Part shown: positions 24,492 to 32,611 of the stretch, piece after piece
Layout of the letters: each line of letters opens with the position of its first letter
Numbering within the stretch: position 1 is the stretch's first letter
Source of the DNA: Planctomycetota bacterium
Lineage (GTDB): Bacteria; Planctomycetota; Phycisphaerae; Sedimentisphaerales; Anaerohalosphaeraceae
DNA: 64,000 nucleotides
Direction of reading: 5' to 3'
NCBI GenBank assembly: GCA_019456225.1
Contig: VRUI01000007.1
Coordinates: 1 to 64,000, forward strand
Notes under the pieces: model-generated
Told to the model about the DNA's origin: nothing
The model's input: the letters and a program-made list of their open reading frames with translations, nothing else
Database searches by the model: none
Position numbers and translations under genes: made by a program

Positions 24492-25853
24492 CCAGGCATA
24501 GTCCGGCGGGTAAAGTTTTTTGTTGAGTTTTTTGGCGGTGTCTTCGACTCCTCTTTTACCCATGAAATGGTTGATGAAATCGATATCAGTTTTGTTCCAG
24601 GCCTGTGCCGGGCTTAGTATCGCGATCTCATCGGCTTTGAGGTTCAGTGTGGAGGGATCGAAATGCGGCCTTATCGGATTTACGAAATTACTTACAAACA
24701 GATGCAATCCGGTGGAGGCGAACATCGCAAATAATATTATGCTTATCGCGGCAAAAGTTTTCGCGGCTGTTTTTTTCGGAAACAAAGCGATTACAGCAAA
24801 AGTCAGTATGATCAATGATGGAGCGAAATGTCGTGGATCCAGACTCGCCTTGGAAAAAAAGAATGCACCAAATAACCCTAGCCCGTAAATCCAGATTAAT
24901 AATTCAGGCGGTCTTATCTTCTTGATGTTTTGCAAAACAAAAATGCTTGATAATGTGATAAGAGCGATAATAGTGCATATCCAGAATGTCATGGAGCTTC
25001 TTAACCGGACCCAATCCATAAAACTGATGTCATTGGAAGCTACGTTTTCAATTCGTGAGAAATCCCGAATTACTCCAAATGCCCCCATATAGTTGACCGG
25101 GCCGATAAGATAGCTGCAAATATTACCGGCGATAATGCCTACTATAATTATTGCCAGGATTTTTGGCTCATGGTTGAATTGCTGCCGCATTAGAAGACGT
25201 GTAAATAACAAAAACATTCCAACAGCAAAGATTGCGGTTAAAAGAATGATAGACCATTCCTGTTTGCCGGCAGCCAGGTAGAATGTCGCGCAAAAAAGAA
25301 GGACGTAACGAAAAAATGTTCTTTTATCCGATTTGGCAATAAACAACAGCGCAGCTGCAAATAACGCGTTCATCAAAATACCGACACCGCCGTCAATCTG
25401 GAGCCTGACAGAGGTTTTTATCGCCGTTGGCGAGACGGCTACCGCTAACAGGAGCAAGGCAAGCAAAATATTGACAGGTTTTTTTCGAGAGCACAGATAT
25501 GCCCCGATACCCAAAAGTATAAAAAACTGGAACAGTGAAAAAAGTAATCGCAAAACAGGCGTTATTTTCATGTCATCTGTGTATGGGACTTGTTTTATTA
25601 TCGGCGAACAAACAATACCCGCGATTCTTAGCGAATTATAAAGGGTTTCCGGGTGCCTGGGAAAGCCATAAAAATCCTCGCCATCTGACCTTCCCTGCTG
25701 CAAAAATTCCGGCCCATGGGTTTGATTTACAAATATATTTGCGAATGCCCCTTCTTCGCCGGTTAAAGGAAACCTGTAGAAATGCAGCCTCACTGCAAAA
25801 AACAACAAGACAAACGACGCAATGAAGATTATTTTTTTTGTATTTTCCCGCAT
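24477..25853 (-). CDS. Membrane glycosyltransferase-like protein (GT-C/GT39 type)
   Basis: 458 residues, about 10-11 membrane helices. After the first helix comes RFPLTGEEGAFANIF, the position of the acidic catalytic pair in GT39-type enzymes. Between helices 1 and 2 the loop contains QTHGPEFLQQGRSDGEDFYG, giving a long outward loop. AGGGATAAG precedes the ATG. The C-terminal 60 residues are soluble. Known: GT-C enzymes take sugar from a polyprenyl-phosphate donor, which the GT2 enzyme at 18437-19372 could make. The 3' end is overlapped by a tandem repeat. Confidence 0.65.
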   Translation of the reverse strand: MRENTKKIIFIASFVLLFFAVRLHFYRFPLTGEEGAFANIFVNQTHGPEFLQQGRSDGEDFYGFPRHPETLYNSLRIAGIVCSPIIKQVPYTDDMKITPVLRLLFSLFQFFILLGIGAYLCSRKKPVNILLALLLLAVAVSPTAIKTSVRLQIDGGVGILMNALFAAALLFIAKSDKRTFFRYVLLFCATFYLAAGKQEWSIILLTAIFAVGMFLLFTRLLMRQQFNHEPKILAIIIVGIIAGNICSYLIGPVNYMGAFGVIRDFSRIENVASNDISFMDWVRLRSSMTFWICTIIALITLSSIFVLQNIKKIRPPELLIWIYGLGLFGAFFFSKASLDPRHFAPSLIILTFAVIALFPKKTAAKTFAAISIILFAMFASTGLHLFVSNFVNPIRPHFDPSTLNLKADEIAILSPAQAWNKTDIDFINHFMGKRGVEDTAKKLNKKLYPPDYAWPEKN

Positions 25854-26036
25854 CTTATCCCTGTCCGCTATACCTATTTATCCATGAAAGGTCTGATTTT
25901 GCTGAATTATATCAAGTTGGAATAATAAATTCAAAGACATTGTTTCAAATAAACCTTAAATACTTAAAATATAATTCTTGAATTTAATAGCCTAAGATTG
26001 TACGTTATTTCTTTAGCTATTAAATAGGAAAGCACT

Positions 26037-26880
26037 ATGGACAAAAAATCAATTCTTCGTTGGCGTAAGCGTAATTCGTATTACTACGGATGGCTGGACA
26101 AGATTTATAAATTCGTTATTCGTCCCAACAGCAGGGTACTGCATGTCGGGTGCCAATCGGGTGATCGTTCCCTGCAAAGATGAAAGGGGCAACGTCGAAG
26201 ACGCGGTTAAGAGGATTCCGCAAATGGGCAAGGAAACGGAGATAATTTTTGTCGACGGCAACAGCAGCGACAATACGGCTGAAGAGATCGAAAGGGTTAT
26301 AAAGGAATACCCGGACAGGCCAATAAGTTTGATACATCAGGGTGACGGAATCGGCAAAGGCGACGCCGTCAGAAAAGGTTTCGCCGCGGCTAAGTGTGAC
26401 GTTCTGGTCATACAGGATGCCGATCTGACCGCACCGCCGGAAGACCTTCCCAAATTCTTCAAAGCGTTCTGCCAGGGCAAAGGGGAATATATTAATGGGT
26501 CGCGTCTGGTGTACCCGATGGAAAAACAGGCGATGCGATTTTTGAATCTGCTTGGCAACAAGTTTTTTGGCATGCTCTTTAGCTGGCTGCTTGGCCAACG
26601 GTTCAGGGATACGCTTTGCGGTACTAAAATGATCTCAAAAGAAGATTACGAAGTCCTTGCCGCTAATCGAAGTTATTTTGGCGATTTTGATCCTTTCGGT
26701 GATTTTGACCTGATCTTCGGTTCTATAAAACAAAATCTTAAAGTTGTCGAGATCCCGGTGACCTACCGGGCCAGAACCTACGGAGACACCAGTATCAGTC
26801 GTTTCAGGCACGGTTTGCTTTTGCTTAAGATGAGTTGGGTTGCTTTTAAGAAGATCAAGTGGCTTGGGAGCGGGCAGTAA
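26037..26880 (+). pseudogene. Broken methyltransferase-glycosyltransferase fusion gene (whole locus)
   Basis: An ATG at 26037 opens 48 codons: MDKKSILRWRKRNSYYYGWL, then IYKFVIRPNSRVLHVGCQSG, and stops at 26181-26183. This is the start of a class I methyltransferase domain up to motif I (VLHVGCQSGD). At the same place a second frame begins an otherwise complete GT2 domain. Related bacteria carry one long protein that starts with this RWRKRNSYYYGW segment, continues with a whole methyltransferase and ends with this type of GT2 (family memory, not searched). About 170-200 residues of the methyltransferase are missing and the frame shifts at about 26150-26165. Inferred: deletion in a bifunctional gene. 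The glycosyltransferase half could still be made by coupled start at 26143. Confidence 0.6.
26143..26880 (+). CDS. Family 2 glycosyltransferase domain, remaining open part of the broken fusion
   Basis: 245 residues from an ATG at 26143. VIVPCKDERGNVEDAV, EIIFVDGNSSDNTAEEIE, DGIGKGDAVRKGFA, LVIQDADLTAPPEDLP (DAD metal site) and FRDTLCGTKMI are all intact, and GDFDPFGDFDLIFG and YGDTSISRFRHG close the domain. The start codon lies inside the codons for VLHVGC of the overlapping methyltransferase fragment and has no ribosome site of its own. Known: such enzymes add sugars to lipid carriers or surface glycans. It probably works only if re-initiation occurs. Confidence 0.75.
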   Translation: MSGANRVIVPCKDERGNVEDAVKRIPQMGKETEIIFVDGNSSDNTAEEIERVIKEYPDRPISLIHQGDGIGKGDAVRKGFAAAKCDVLVIQDADLTAPPEDLPKFFKAFCQGKGEYINGSRLVYPMEKQAMRFLNLLGNKFFGMLFSWLLGQRFRDTLCGTKMISKEDYEVLAANRSYFGDFDPFGDFDLIFGSIKQNLKVVEIPVTYRARTYGDTSISRFRHGLLLLKMSWVAFKKIKWLGSGQ

Positions 26881-26965
26881 AGCAGAAACTTCGCGTGCCT
26901 TGAACCCGACCCCGAAACCCTGCATGCATCCATAAAACGTTTTTTCCTATTCACACAGTAACTTT

Positions 26966-28009
26966 TTATTTTACTGAGAATTTGTGTATTGTCAGGTGTT
27001 TGTATTCGTCGCCGGGTCTTAGTACCGCTGAGGGGAAGTCGGGTTGGTTTGGCGCGTCCGGGAAGTGCTGCGTTTCCAGGCACAAGCCGGTGCGGATTCC
27101 GTAGCTTGCTCCGCCTTTGCCTGCGATGCCGTCGAGATAATTTCCGACGTATAACTGTACGCCCGGCTCCGTTGTGAAAACTTCCATTACTCTGCCGGTG
27201 GTCTGTTCTGATACTTTTGCGGCGAGGGCGAGGCCTCCTCTGCCGTTTAGAACATAGTTATGGTCGTATCCGCCAGGGTCGCCCGGGATGTCATCGATCC
27301 TTGCTGCGATTGTTTGCGGGCTGCGGAAATCCATCTCTGTTGACGCTACGTCTTTTAGCTCGCCGGTAGGTATAGAGTCCTCATCAGTCACTGTATATCT
27401 GTCGGCGTTGATCATCATTTCATGGGCGAGGATGGTTCCGCTGTCATGACCTGCGAGATTCCAGTACGTGTGGTTGGTAAGGTTGATGACGGTTGCTTTG
27501 TCTGTTGTTGCCTTATAGTTGAACGACAGTTCGTTGTCGTCTGTGAGTTTGCAGGTGACCGAGCATGAAAGATTTCCGGGGTAACCTTCTTCGCCGTCTG
27601 GGCTTAGATAGGTGAACTCAACGGCGTCTCCGTCGGGAGCGTCGATCTGTGTTGGTTGCCAGATTGCTTTGTCAAAGCCGACTATTCCGCCGTGCAGGTG
27701 GTTTTCGCCATTGTTAACGGCAAGCGTGTATTCCGTACCGTCCAAGGTGAACTTGCCCTTGGCGATGCGGTTTGCATACCTTCCCGTCGTGCAGCCGAAA
27801 TACGGTGACTTTTGGGGGTATTCAGCGGCTGTGTCAAAGCCGAGCACTACGTCTGCCATGTTGCCGTCTTTGTCGGGTACTTCCAACGATACGAGAGTCG
27901 CGCCCAGCGTCATAACTTTTGCTTTGATACCGTTTGCGTTTGTAAGTGTAAAAATGTCGACCTGGCGGCCGTCGTCAAGTTTGCCGAAATCTTCTTTTGT
28001 AATGCTCAT
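26966..28009 (-). CDS. galM: Aldose 1-epimerase (galactose mutarotase)
   Basis: 347 residues, cytoplasmic (no signal). GalM pattern: GATLVSLEVPDKDGN near the N-terminus, GRYANRIAKGKF, NGENHLHGG, LTNHTYWNLAGHD with the catalytic His, DPGGYDHNYVL, and LCLETQHFPDAPNQP with the catalytic Glu. Converts beta- to alpha-galactose (or glucose) anomers. GGGA before the ATG. Tandem with a second, lipoprotein copy at 28191-29309; 181 bp between them contain a GGGAACTCGCGCTCCC hairpin. Probably for use of imported galactose-containing sugars. Confidence 0.93.
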   Translation of the reverse strand: MSITKEDFGKLDDGRQVDIFTLTNANGIKAKVMTLGATLVSLEVPDKDGNMADVVLGFDTAAEYPQKSPYFGCTTGRYANRIAKGKFTLDGTEYTLAVNNGENHLHGGIVGFDKAIWQPTQIDAPDGDAVEFTYLSPDGEEGYPGNLSCSVTCKLTDDNELSFNYKATTDKATVINLTNHTYWNLAGHDSGTILAHEMMINADRYTVTDEDSIPTGELKDVASTEMDFRSPQTIAARIDDIPGDPGGYDHNYVLNGRGGLALAAKVSEQTTGRVMEVFTTEPGVQLYVGNYLDGIAGKGGASYGIRTGLCLETQHFPDAPNQPDFPSAVLRPGDEYKHLTIHKFSVK

Positions 28010-28190
28010 ATTTTATCCCAATTATTGTAACATTTTAGCTAACTGTCACAATGGCAGTCTGTTTTACCGAATACTTTAGATCGATTCAAGATTTTTGATT
28101 TTAATCTGTATTCTCAGCGTTATATCGGGGAACTCGCGCTCCCGCGCTTTTAAAGTATTACCAATTATTATATTAGTGCCGGCGTTACGT

Positions 28191-29309
28191 TTATTTTGTT
28201 GAGAACTTGTATGCTGTTTCATAGGTGTAGGTTTGACCGGGTCTTAGCACTGTTGACGGGAATTGCGGCTGATTCGGCGAATCCGGGAAGTGCTGCGTTT
28301 CCAGGCAGAGACCGTTGTGCTTGTTGTATGTCGCTCCTTTGCCTTTGTTGCTGGAGTCGAGGAAGTTGCCAGAATAGAACTGCAGACCCAGTTCGGTTGT
28401 GAAAATTTCCATGAGTCTGCCTGACTCTGGATCGTAAAGGGAGGCGACTTTGGCGTATTTACCGTCTGAATTATTCAGAACCCAGTTATGGTCGTATCCG
28501 CCGGGGTCACCGGTCAGTTGTGCGATCCTTGCGCCGATCTTTATGGGCGTTCTAAAGTCCATGGGCGTTCCTTCTACTGGTGCAAGTTCTCCGGTTGGTA
28601 TAAGACCTGCGTCAACGGGTGTGTATTTGTCTGCGTCGATCATCAACTCCTGATCGAGAATGGTGCCTGAGTCGTGGCCCGCGAGGTTGAAGTAACTATG
28701 GTGGGTAAGGTTTACGACTGTCGGCGCGTCGGTCGTCGCTTCGTACTTTATCTTCAGTTCGTTGTCGTTAGTTAGCGTATAGATCACTTTGCATGTCAGG
28801 TTGCCGGGATAGCCCTCTTCGCCGTCTTTGCTGACGTATGTCAGTACAAGACTTGCGCCATTTTCGGTTTCTTTTGTTCTGGTATCCCAGACGACCTTGT
28901 CGAAACCAACATCTCCACCGTGGAGATGGTTTTCGTCGTTGTTTGTGGCAAGTGTGTATTCTTTGCCGTCGAGCGTGAACTTGCCCTTTGCGATGCGATT
29001 GCCGTACCTGCCGATGAGTGCTCCGAAATAGGGGGTTGCTTCGACGTATTTGTCGAGGTTTTCATAACCGAGGACGACGTCGGCCATATTGCCGTCGCGG
29101 TCGGGGACGTGGAGTTCGGTCACGATGCCGCCATATTCTGATATCTTTACGATCATGCCGTTGGCATTTTCCAAAACATACAGGTGTATGAATTTTCCGC
29201 CGCGGATTTTCCCGAATTCTTCGATAGAATATTTACCCTGGTTTTGCATGCATCCGGTAAGTGCGATGAGGGCGATAACTGCTACGATCAATAAGCTCTT
29301 CAATTTCAT
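28191..29309 (-). CDS. Aldose 1-epimerase, predicted lipoprotein
   Basis: 372 residues from the ATG at 29309 (AGGAG 6 nt upstream; the longer frame from 29357 lacks a site). The N-terminus MKLKSLLIVAVIALIALTGC is a lipobox, so the enzyme is probably fixed to a membrane outside the cytoplasm. The epimerase domain is complete: GRYGNRIAKGKF, LTHHSYFNLAGHD (catalytic His), DPGGYDHNWVLN and LCLETQHFPDSPNQP (catalytic Glu). Extracytoplasmic galactose mutarotases occur in bacteria that degrade polysaccharides. Clear paralogue of the galM gene next to it. Confidence 0.9.
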   Translation of the reverse strand: MKLKSLLIVAVIALIALTGCMQNQGKYSIEEFGKIRGGKFIHLYVLENANGMIVKISEYGGIVTELHVPDRDGNMADVVLGYENLDKYVEATPYFGALIGRYGNRIAKGKFTLDGKEYTLATNNDENHLHGGDVGFDKVVWDTRTKETENGASLVLTYVSKDGEEGYPGNLTCKVIYTLTNDNELKIKYEATTDAPTVVNLTHHSYFNLAGHDSGTILDQELMIDADKYTPVDAGLIPTGELAPVEGTPMDFRTPIKIGARIAQLTGDPGGYDHNWVLNNSDGKYAKVASLYDPESGRLMEIFTTELGLQFYSGNFLDSSNKGKGATYNKHNGLCLETQHFPDSPNQPQFPSTVLRPGQTYTYETAYKFSTK

Positions 29310-29386
29310 TTTTGTCTCCTTACATTTGAAAAAGATTGTCAATTGCGACCGAGCCAAGCCCGAGCCTGCAAGTCTGATTTTAGGAT

Positions 29387-29415
29387 ATAGTAAATCTTTA
29401 GGGTTGGCCAGTCAA
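29387..29415 (-). promoter_or_regulatory. Promoter for the lipoprotein aldose epimerase gene
   Basis: On the minus strand, TTGACT (29415-29410), a 17-bp spacer, and TACTAT (29392-29387). The start would be near 29380, giving a leader of about 70 nt. Confidence 0.5.
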
Positions 29416-29571
29416 GGGGATTTCGGAAAGATAATCAGAAAAGCGGGAGTGAAAAAAGCGAATACCCAATATCCAACAAGGAATATCGAATTATGAAATA
29501 AAAACAACAGTGTTTGTTTTGCAGGGGAGAGGCTTGCAACTCTTTGCAGTCGGGTTTGTTTTTTGAGGTTT

Positions 29572-29602
29572 TATCCCTGCGCTTGCGCTTCGGGCTTTTA
29601 TT
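29572..29602 (+). repeat. TATCCCTGCGCTTGCGCTTC element
   Basis: TATCCCTGCGCTTGCGCTTC then GGGCTTTTATT. Identical over 25 bases to 33790-33814 and partly to 7494-7518. Confidence 0.65.
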
Positions 29603-29721
29603 GGGTTTTGTTTGGGGTAAAACATGGCGAGTTTGCACTTGACAGGGGGTGTTTGGGGTGGATAATATGATTGTTTGATAAAAATTACACTTTTTATGAG
29701 ATTAACGCCGAAAACAGTACT

Positions 29722-30501
29722 ATGATAGCTGATTGCCATACACATATAAACAGCACTGCCGGTCAGGCTGATATCGCCGATCACCTTGCTGCTTGTGAAC
29801 AGATCGACTCGTGTATTGTCCTTACAACTGCGGGGGAAAGCTCCGAAAAGTCGAACAAGGATCTGTCTGATTATGTTAAGGATCAGCCTAAAATGGTCGG
29901 TTTCGGCATTTTTGACCCGCTAAGAGATAAGCCAACACCGAAAAATGTCAAATCTTTGATAAAAGACCCTGGTCTTAGAGGTGTTGTTTTGTATTGCCCG
30001 CAAGGTGGTTTTCATCCGACAGACAGCAGGATGATGCGGTTTTATGAGGCGGCAGAGGGTCTTGAATTGCCGGTTTTCTTTCATAACTGCCCCCCCTTCG
30101 CTAATAACGATATTCTGAATTACTCTCAGCCGTACCTCATCGACGAAATTGCCCGCAAATTTGGCGACCTTAAGATAATTATCGGCGGGATGGGGCAGCC
30201 GTTTATTTCACAGACTATCAACATGATCTCAAAGCATGCCAATGTTTATGCGGATCTTACAATATGCCCGCAGCGTGTCTGGGAAGTTTACAACCTGGTT
30301 CTTAGCTGCTATGAAGCCGGGACAATGAACAAGCTGCTGTTCGGCAGCGGTTATCCGCAGGGCCAACCCGGTGAGTGCATCGAGACATTGCTCGGATTTA
30401 ATAAACTGATGGCCAATACAAATTTGCCTAATGTTCCGCGTGAGGAAATTCTCGCGATCATCGAACGTGATACCATGTCGGTCCTGGGGATCGATTTATA
30501 A
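29722..30501 (+). CDS. Amidohydrolase-family (TIM-barrel metal hydrolase) protein
   Basis: 259 residues from the ATG at 29722, chosen because the metal motif DCHTHIN then lies four residues in, as is normal; the longer frame begins with a TTG at 29671. Later: VVLYCPQGGFHP, VFFHNCPPF (His), LKIIIGGMGQPF and LLFGSGYPQG near the C-terminus, the layout of Amidohydro_2 enzymes (decarboxylases, lactonases, cyclic-amide hydrolases). The canonical DSxxP is GSGYPQ here. The sodium symporter follows by 33 bp, so import and hydrolysis or decarboxylation of a common substrate is likely (inference). Substrate unknown. Confidence 0.78.
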   Translation: MIADCHTHINSTAGQADIADHLAACEQIDSCIVLTTAGESSEKSNKDLSDYVKDQPKMVGFGIFDPLRDKPTPKNVKSLIKDPGLRGVVLYCPQGGFHPTDSRMMRFYEAAEGLELPVFFHNCPPFANNDILNYSQPYLIDEIARKFGDLKIIIGGMGQPFISQTINMISKHANVYADLTICPQRVWEVYNLVLSCYEAGTMNKLLFGSGYPQGQPGECIETLLGFNKLMANTNLPNVPREEILAIIERDTMSVLGIDL

Positions 30502-30534
30502 TAACTTCAATTCGTATTTTGCCTGGAGGTTTGC

Positions 30535-32589
30535 TTGGCTGAGCTACTCGAAGAACAGCGAGAAACATGGGGCACCCGCGGAGGTTTCGTTTTAGCCGCC
30601 GTCGGGTCTGCTGTAGGACTTGGTAACCTTTGGGGATTTCCGTACAAACTTTATGACAGCGGCGGCGGTGCTTTCCTGGTCCCTTATATCATCGGAATGG
30701 TGTGCATCGGGATACCGCTTCTTATACTGGAATTCAGCCTTGGTCATTTTACACAGCGGGCGGCTCCGAATGCTTTCGGGCGATGTAATAAACGACTGGA
30801 GTTTGTAGGGTGGTGGGGGATACTGCTTGGGTTTGTTATCATTATGTATTACCCGGTGATCCTTGCGTACTGTTTCAGCTTTCTCTATTTCAGTGCTCAA
30901 TCGATAATCAATGGTACCGCACTTCCATGGGCCGGTTCCGGTATCGAAGGAGTTGAAAACGCAAAGACATTTTTTAACGAAACATATCTACATAAAATTG
31001 ACGGTCCGGGGTTCGGCAATATGCAATGGCATATACTTACCCCGCTAATCATTTCGTGGGTTCTGATGTATTTCTGCATTTTCAAAGGTGTCAAGCTTGT
31101 CGGTAAGATAGTTTGGCTGACCGTGCCTCTGCCCTTCCTTATGCTTATAGTTTTGGCTATTCGCGGGCTTACGCTGGAAGGTGCTATGGACGGGCTGGTT
31201 TATTATCTCGACCCGGACTGGTCGCAGCTTGCCAAACCTACGACATGGCGGCTTGCTTTCGGGCAGGTTTTCTTTTCACTGTCGCTTGCTTACGGCGTGA
31301 TGCTTACTTATGCAAGTTTTCTTCATAGGAAAAGCGACCTTAACAATAACGCCGCGATAATCTGCTTTGCCGATCTTGGTACCAGTTTTGTCGGCGGGAT
31401 CGCGATATTCGCGACACTTGGCGGGATGGCTTTTGTTACGCAGCAAAGCGGAAATGGTGTCGGTGTCGCAGATGTTGTTGACGGCGGGCCGGGCCTGGCG
31501 TTCATTGCGTTTCCTTATGCTCTTGCTCAATTGCCGGGTGCTGCGTGGTGGTCGCTGATATTTTTCTTTACGCTGGTAACACTTGGAATCGATTCGGCGT
31601 TTTCTATTACCGAGTCTGTCCTTGCCGGGCTGGTCGATAAGACCGGCTGGAAGAGGTCGATCGTTCTTCCGGCGATGACAGTTGTAGGGCTTGCGTTTGG
31701 GCTTGTGTTTGTGACACAGTCGGGGCTGAACTGGCTTTATACGATTGACGGATTTATCAACGGGACATGGGGAATAGCTTTTCTTGGGCTGCTTGAATGC
31801 GTTGCCCTGAGTTGGTTCTACAGGATCGAAACGCTTCGCAGCCATGCAAATGAACGCAGTGACTGGAAGCTTGGTGTGTGGTGGAATTATGCGATCAGGC
31901 TGGTTATACCTATCGTTCTGGGAACACTGTTTATCTGGAGCCTTATTGACGATGTCACTAAGGAAGGCGGTTTTTTGAAGACTCCTGACGGTGAGTGGAT
32001 TGTGTTTAACTGTGTTGGGCTGTGTGTTATGGCGATGGTGCCGATTGTTTCAATCGCGCTTAGCCTTGTAAAGAGCCCGGTTTACACCGGTGACGGTCAC
32101 GGCGTGCAAAAGACCATAACATATCATACTTCATATACAAATCGAGTTCTTTCTATCGTCGCCTTCTTAATGGCAATGATTTCCGCGGCCGTATTGATTG
32201 TTATCATCTCCGTGCATGGGACCAATATTGCCAATATGAAGGTGTGGATGTGTTATGCTTTAGTCATCGGCGTTGCCGCTGTGCTGCTGGCTAATTACCA
32301 GATGGCAAAGCTTGACAAATCAAATATCGCACCAACCGTTTTCAACAGGTTTGCAGGGGTAATCGGCACGCTTGACATAAGTGCATGCATCGCATTAACG
32401 CTGGTGACGCTTACGGGGACGGCTGCGAAAGCACCCAGGGAAACGGCCGCAAAAGGGCTTACTTCGACATCTTACATTATCCTCGCAGTCGCATGCCTGC
32501 TAATCGCGGGCGGGCTTTCATGGTGTTTCTGGCGTGCGATGACGGCGAGTTCCGATGAAGATAAATCTATACAGTATCCGTCAAGTTAA
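30535..32589 (+). CDS. Sodium:neurotransmitter symporter family (SLC6/NSS) transporter
   Basis: 684 residues from a TTG at 30535 with GGAGG 5 nt upstream. WGTRGGFVLAAVGSAVGLGN is the first-helix signature with the unwound sodium/substrate site, followed by LWGFPY, GGGAFLVPYI and the conserved ILEFSLG. About 14 helices; bacterial members of 12 helices are about 450-520 residues, so two extra C-terminal helices and a long tail are additions. Known: symport of amino acids or amines with Na+. Operon with the amidohydrolase. Confidence 0.9.
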   Translation: MAELLEEQRETWGTRGGFVLAAVGSAVGLGNLWGFPYKLYDSGGGAFLVPYIIGMVCIGIPLLILEFSLGHFTQRAAPNAFGRCNKRLEFVGWWGILLGFVIIMYYPVILAYCFSFLYFSAQSIINGTALPWAGSGIEGVENAKTFFNETYLHKIDGPGFGNMQWHILTPLIISWVLMYFCIFKGVKLVGKIVWLTVPLPFLMLIVLAIRGLTLEGAMDGLVYYLDPDWSQLAKPTTWRLAFGQVFFSLSLAYGVMLTYASFLHRKSDLNNNAAIICFADLGTSFVGGIAIFATLGGMAFVTQQSGNGVGVADVVDGGPGLAFIAFPYALAQLPGAAWWSLIFFFTLVTLGIDSAFSITESVLAGLVDKTGWKRSIVLPAMTVVGLAFGLVFVTQSGLNWLYTIDGFINGTWGIAFLGLLECVALSWFYRIETLRSHANERSDWKLGVWWNYAIRLVIPIVLGTLFIWSLIDDVTKEGGFLKTPDGEWIVFNCVGLCVMAMVPIVSIALSLVKSPVYTGDGHGVQKTITYHTSYTNRVLSIVAFLMAMISAAVLIVIISVHGTNIANMKVWMCYALVIGVAAVLLANYQMAKLDKSNIAPTVFNRFAGVIGTLDISACIALTLVTLTGTAAKAPRETAAKGLTSTSYIILAVACLLIAGGLSWCFWRAMTASSDEDKSIQYPSS

Positions 32590-32611
32590 TTAGATTAAAC
32601 CCAAGTACTCC

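Larger units (their letters stand above)
29310..29721. other. Intergenic region with two repeat elements
   Basis: Besides the promoter above, it holds a word-like repeat at 29460-29492 (aatacccaatatccaacaag then gaatatcgaattatg), whose antisense translation gives IRYSLLDIGYSLF, a peptide common in spurious calls, and the TATCCCTGCGCTTGCGCTTC element at 29572-29602. The amidohydrolase start lies at its right end. Confidence 0.6.

Noticed and set aside
29435-29784. Short minus-strand frames giving IRYSLLDIGYSLF
   Set aside because: Translation of a word-like repeat; a known kind of spurious call.
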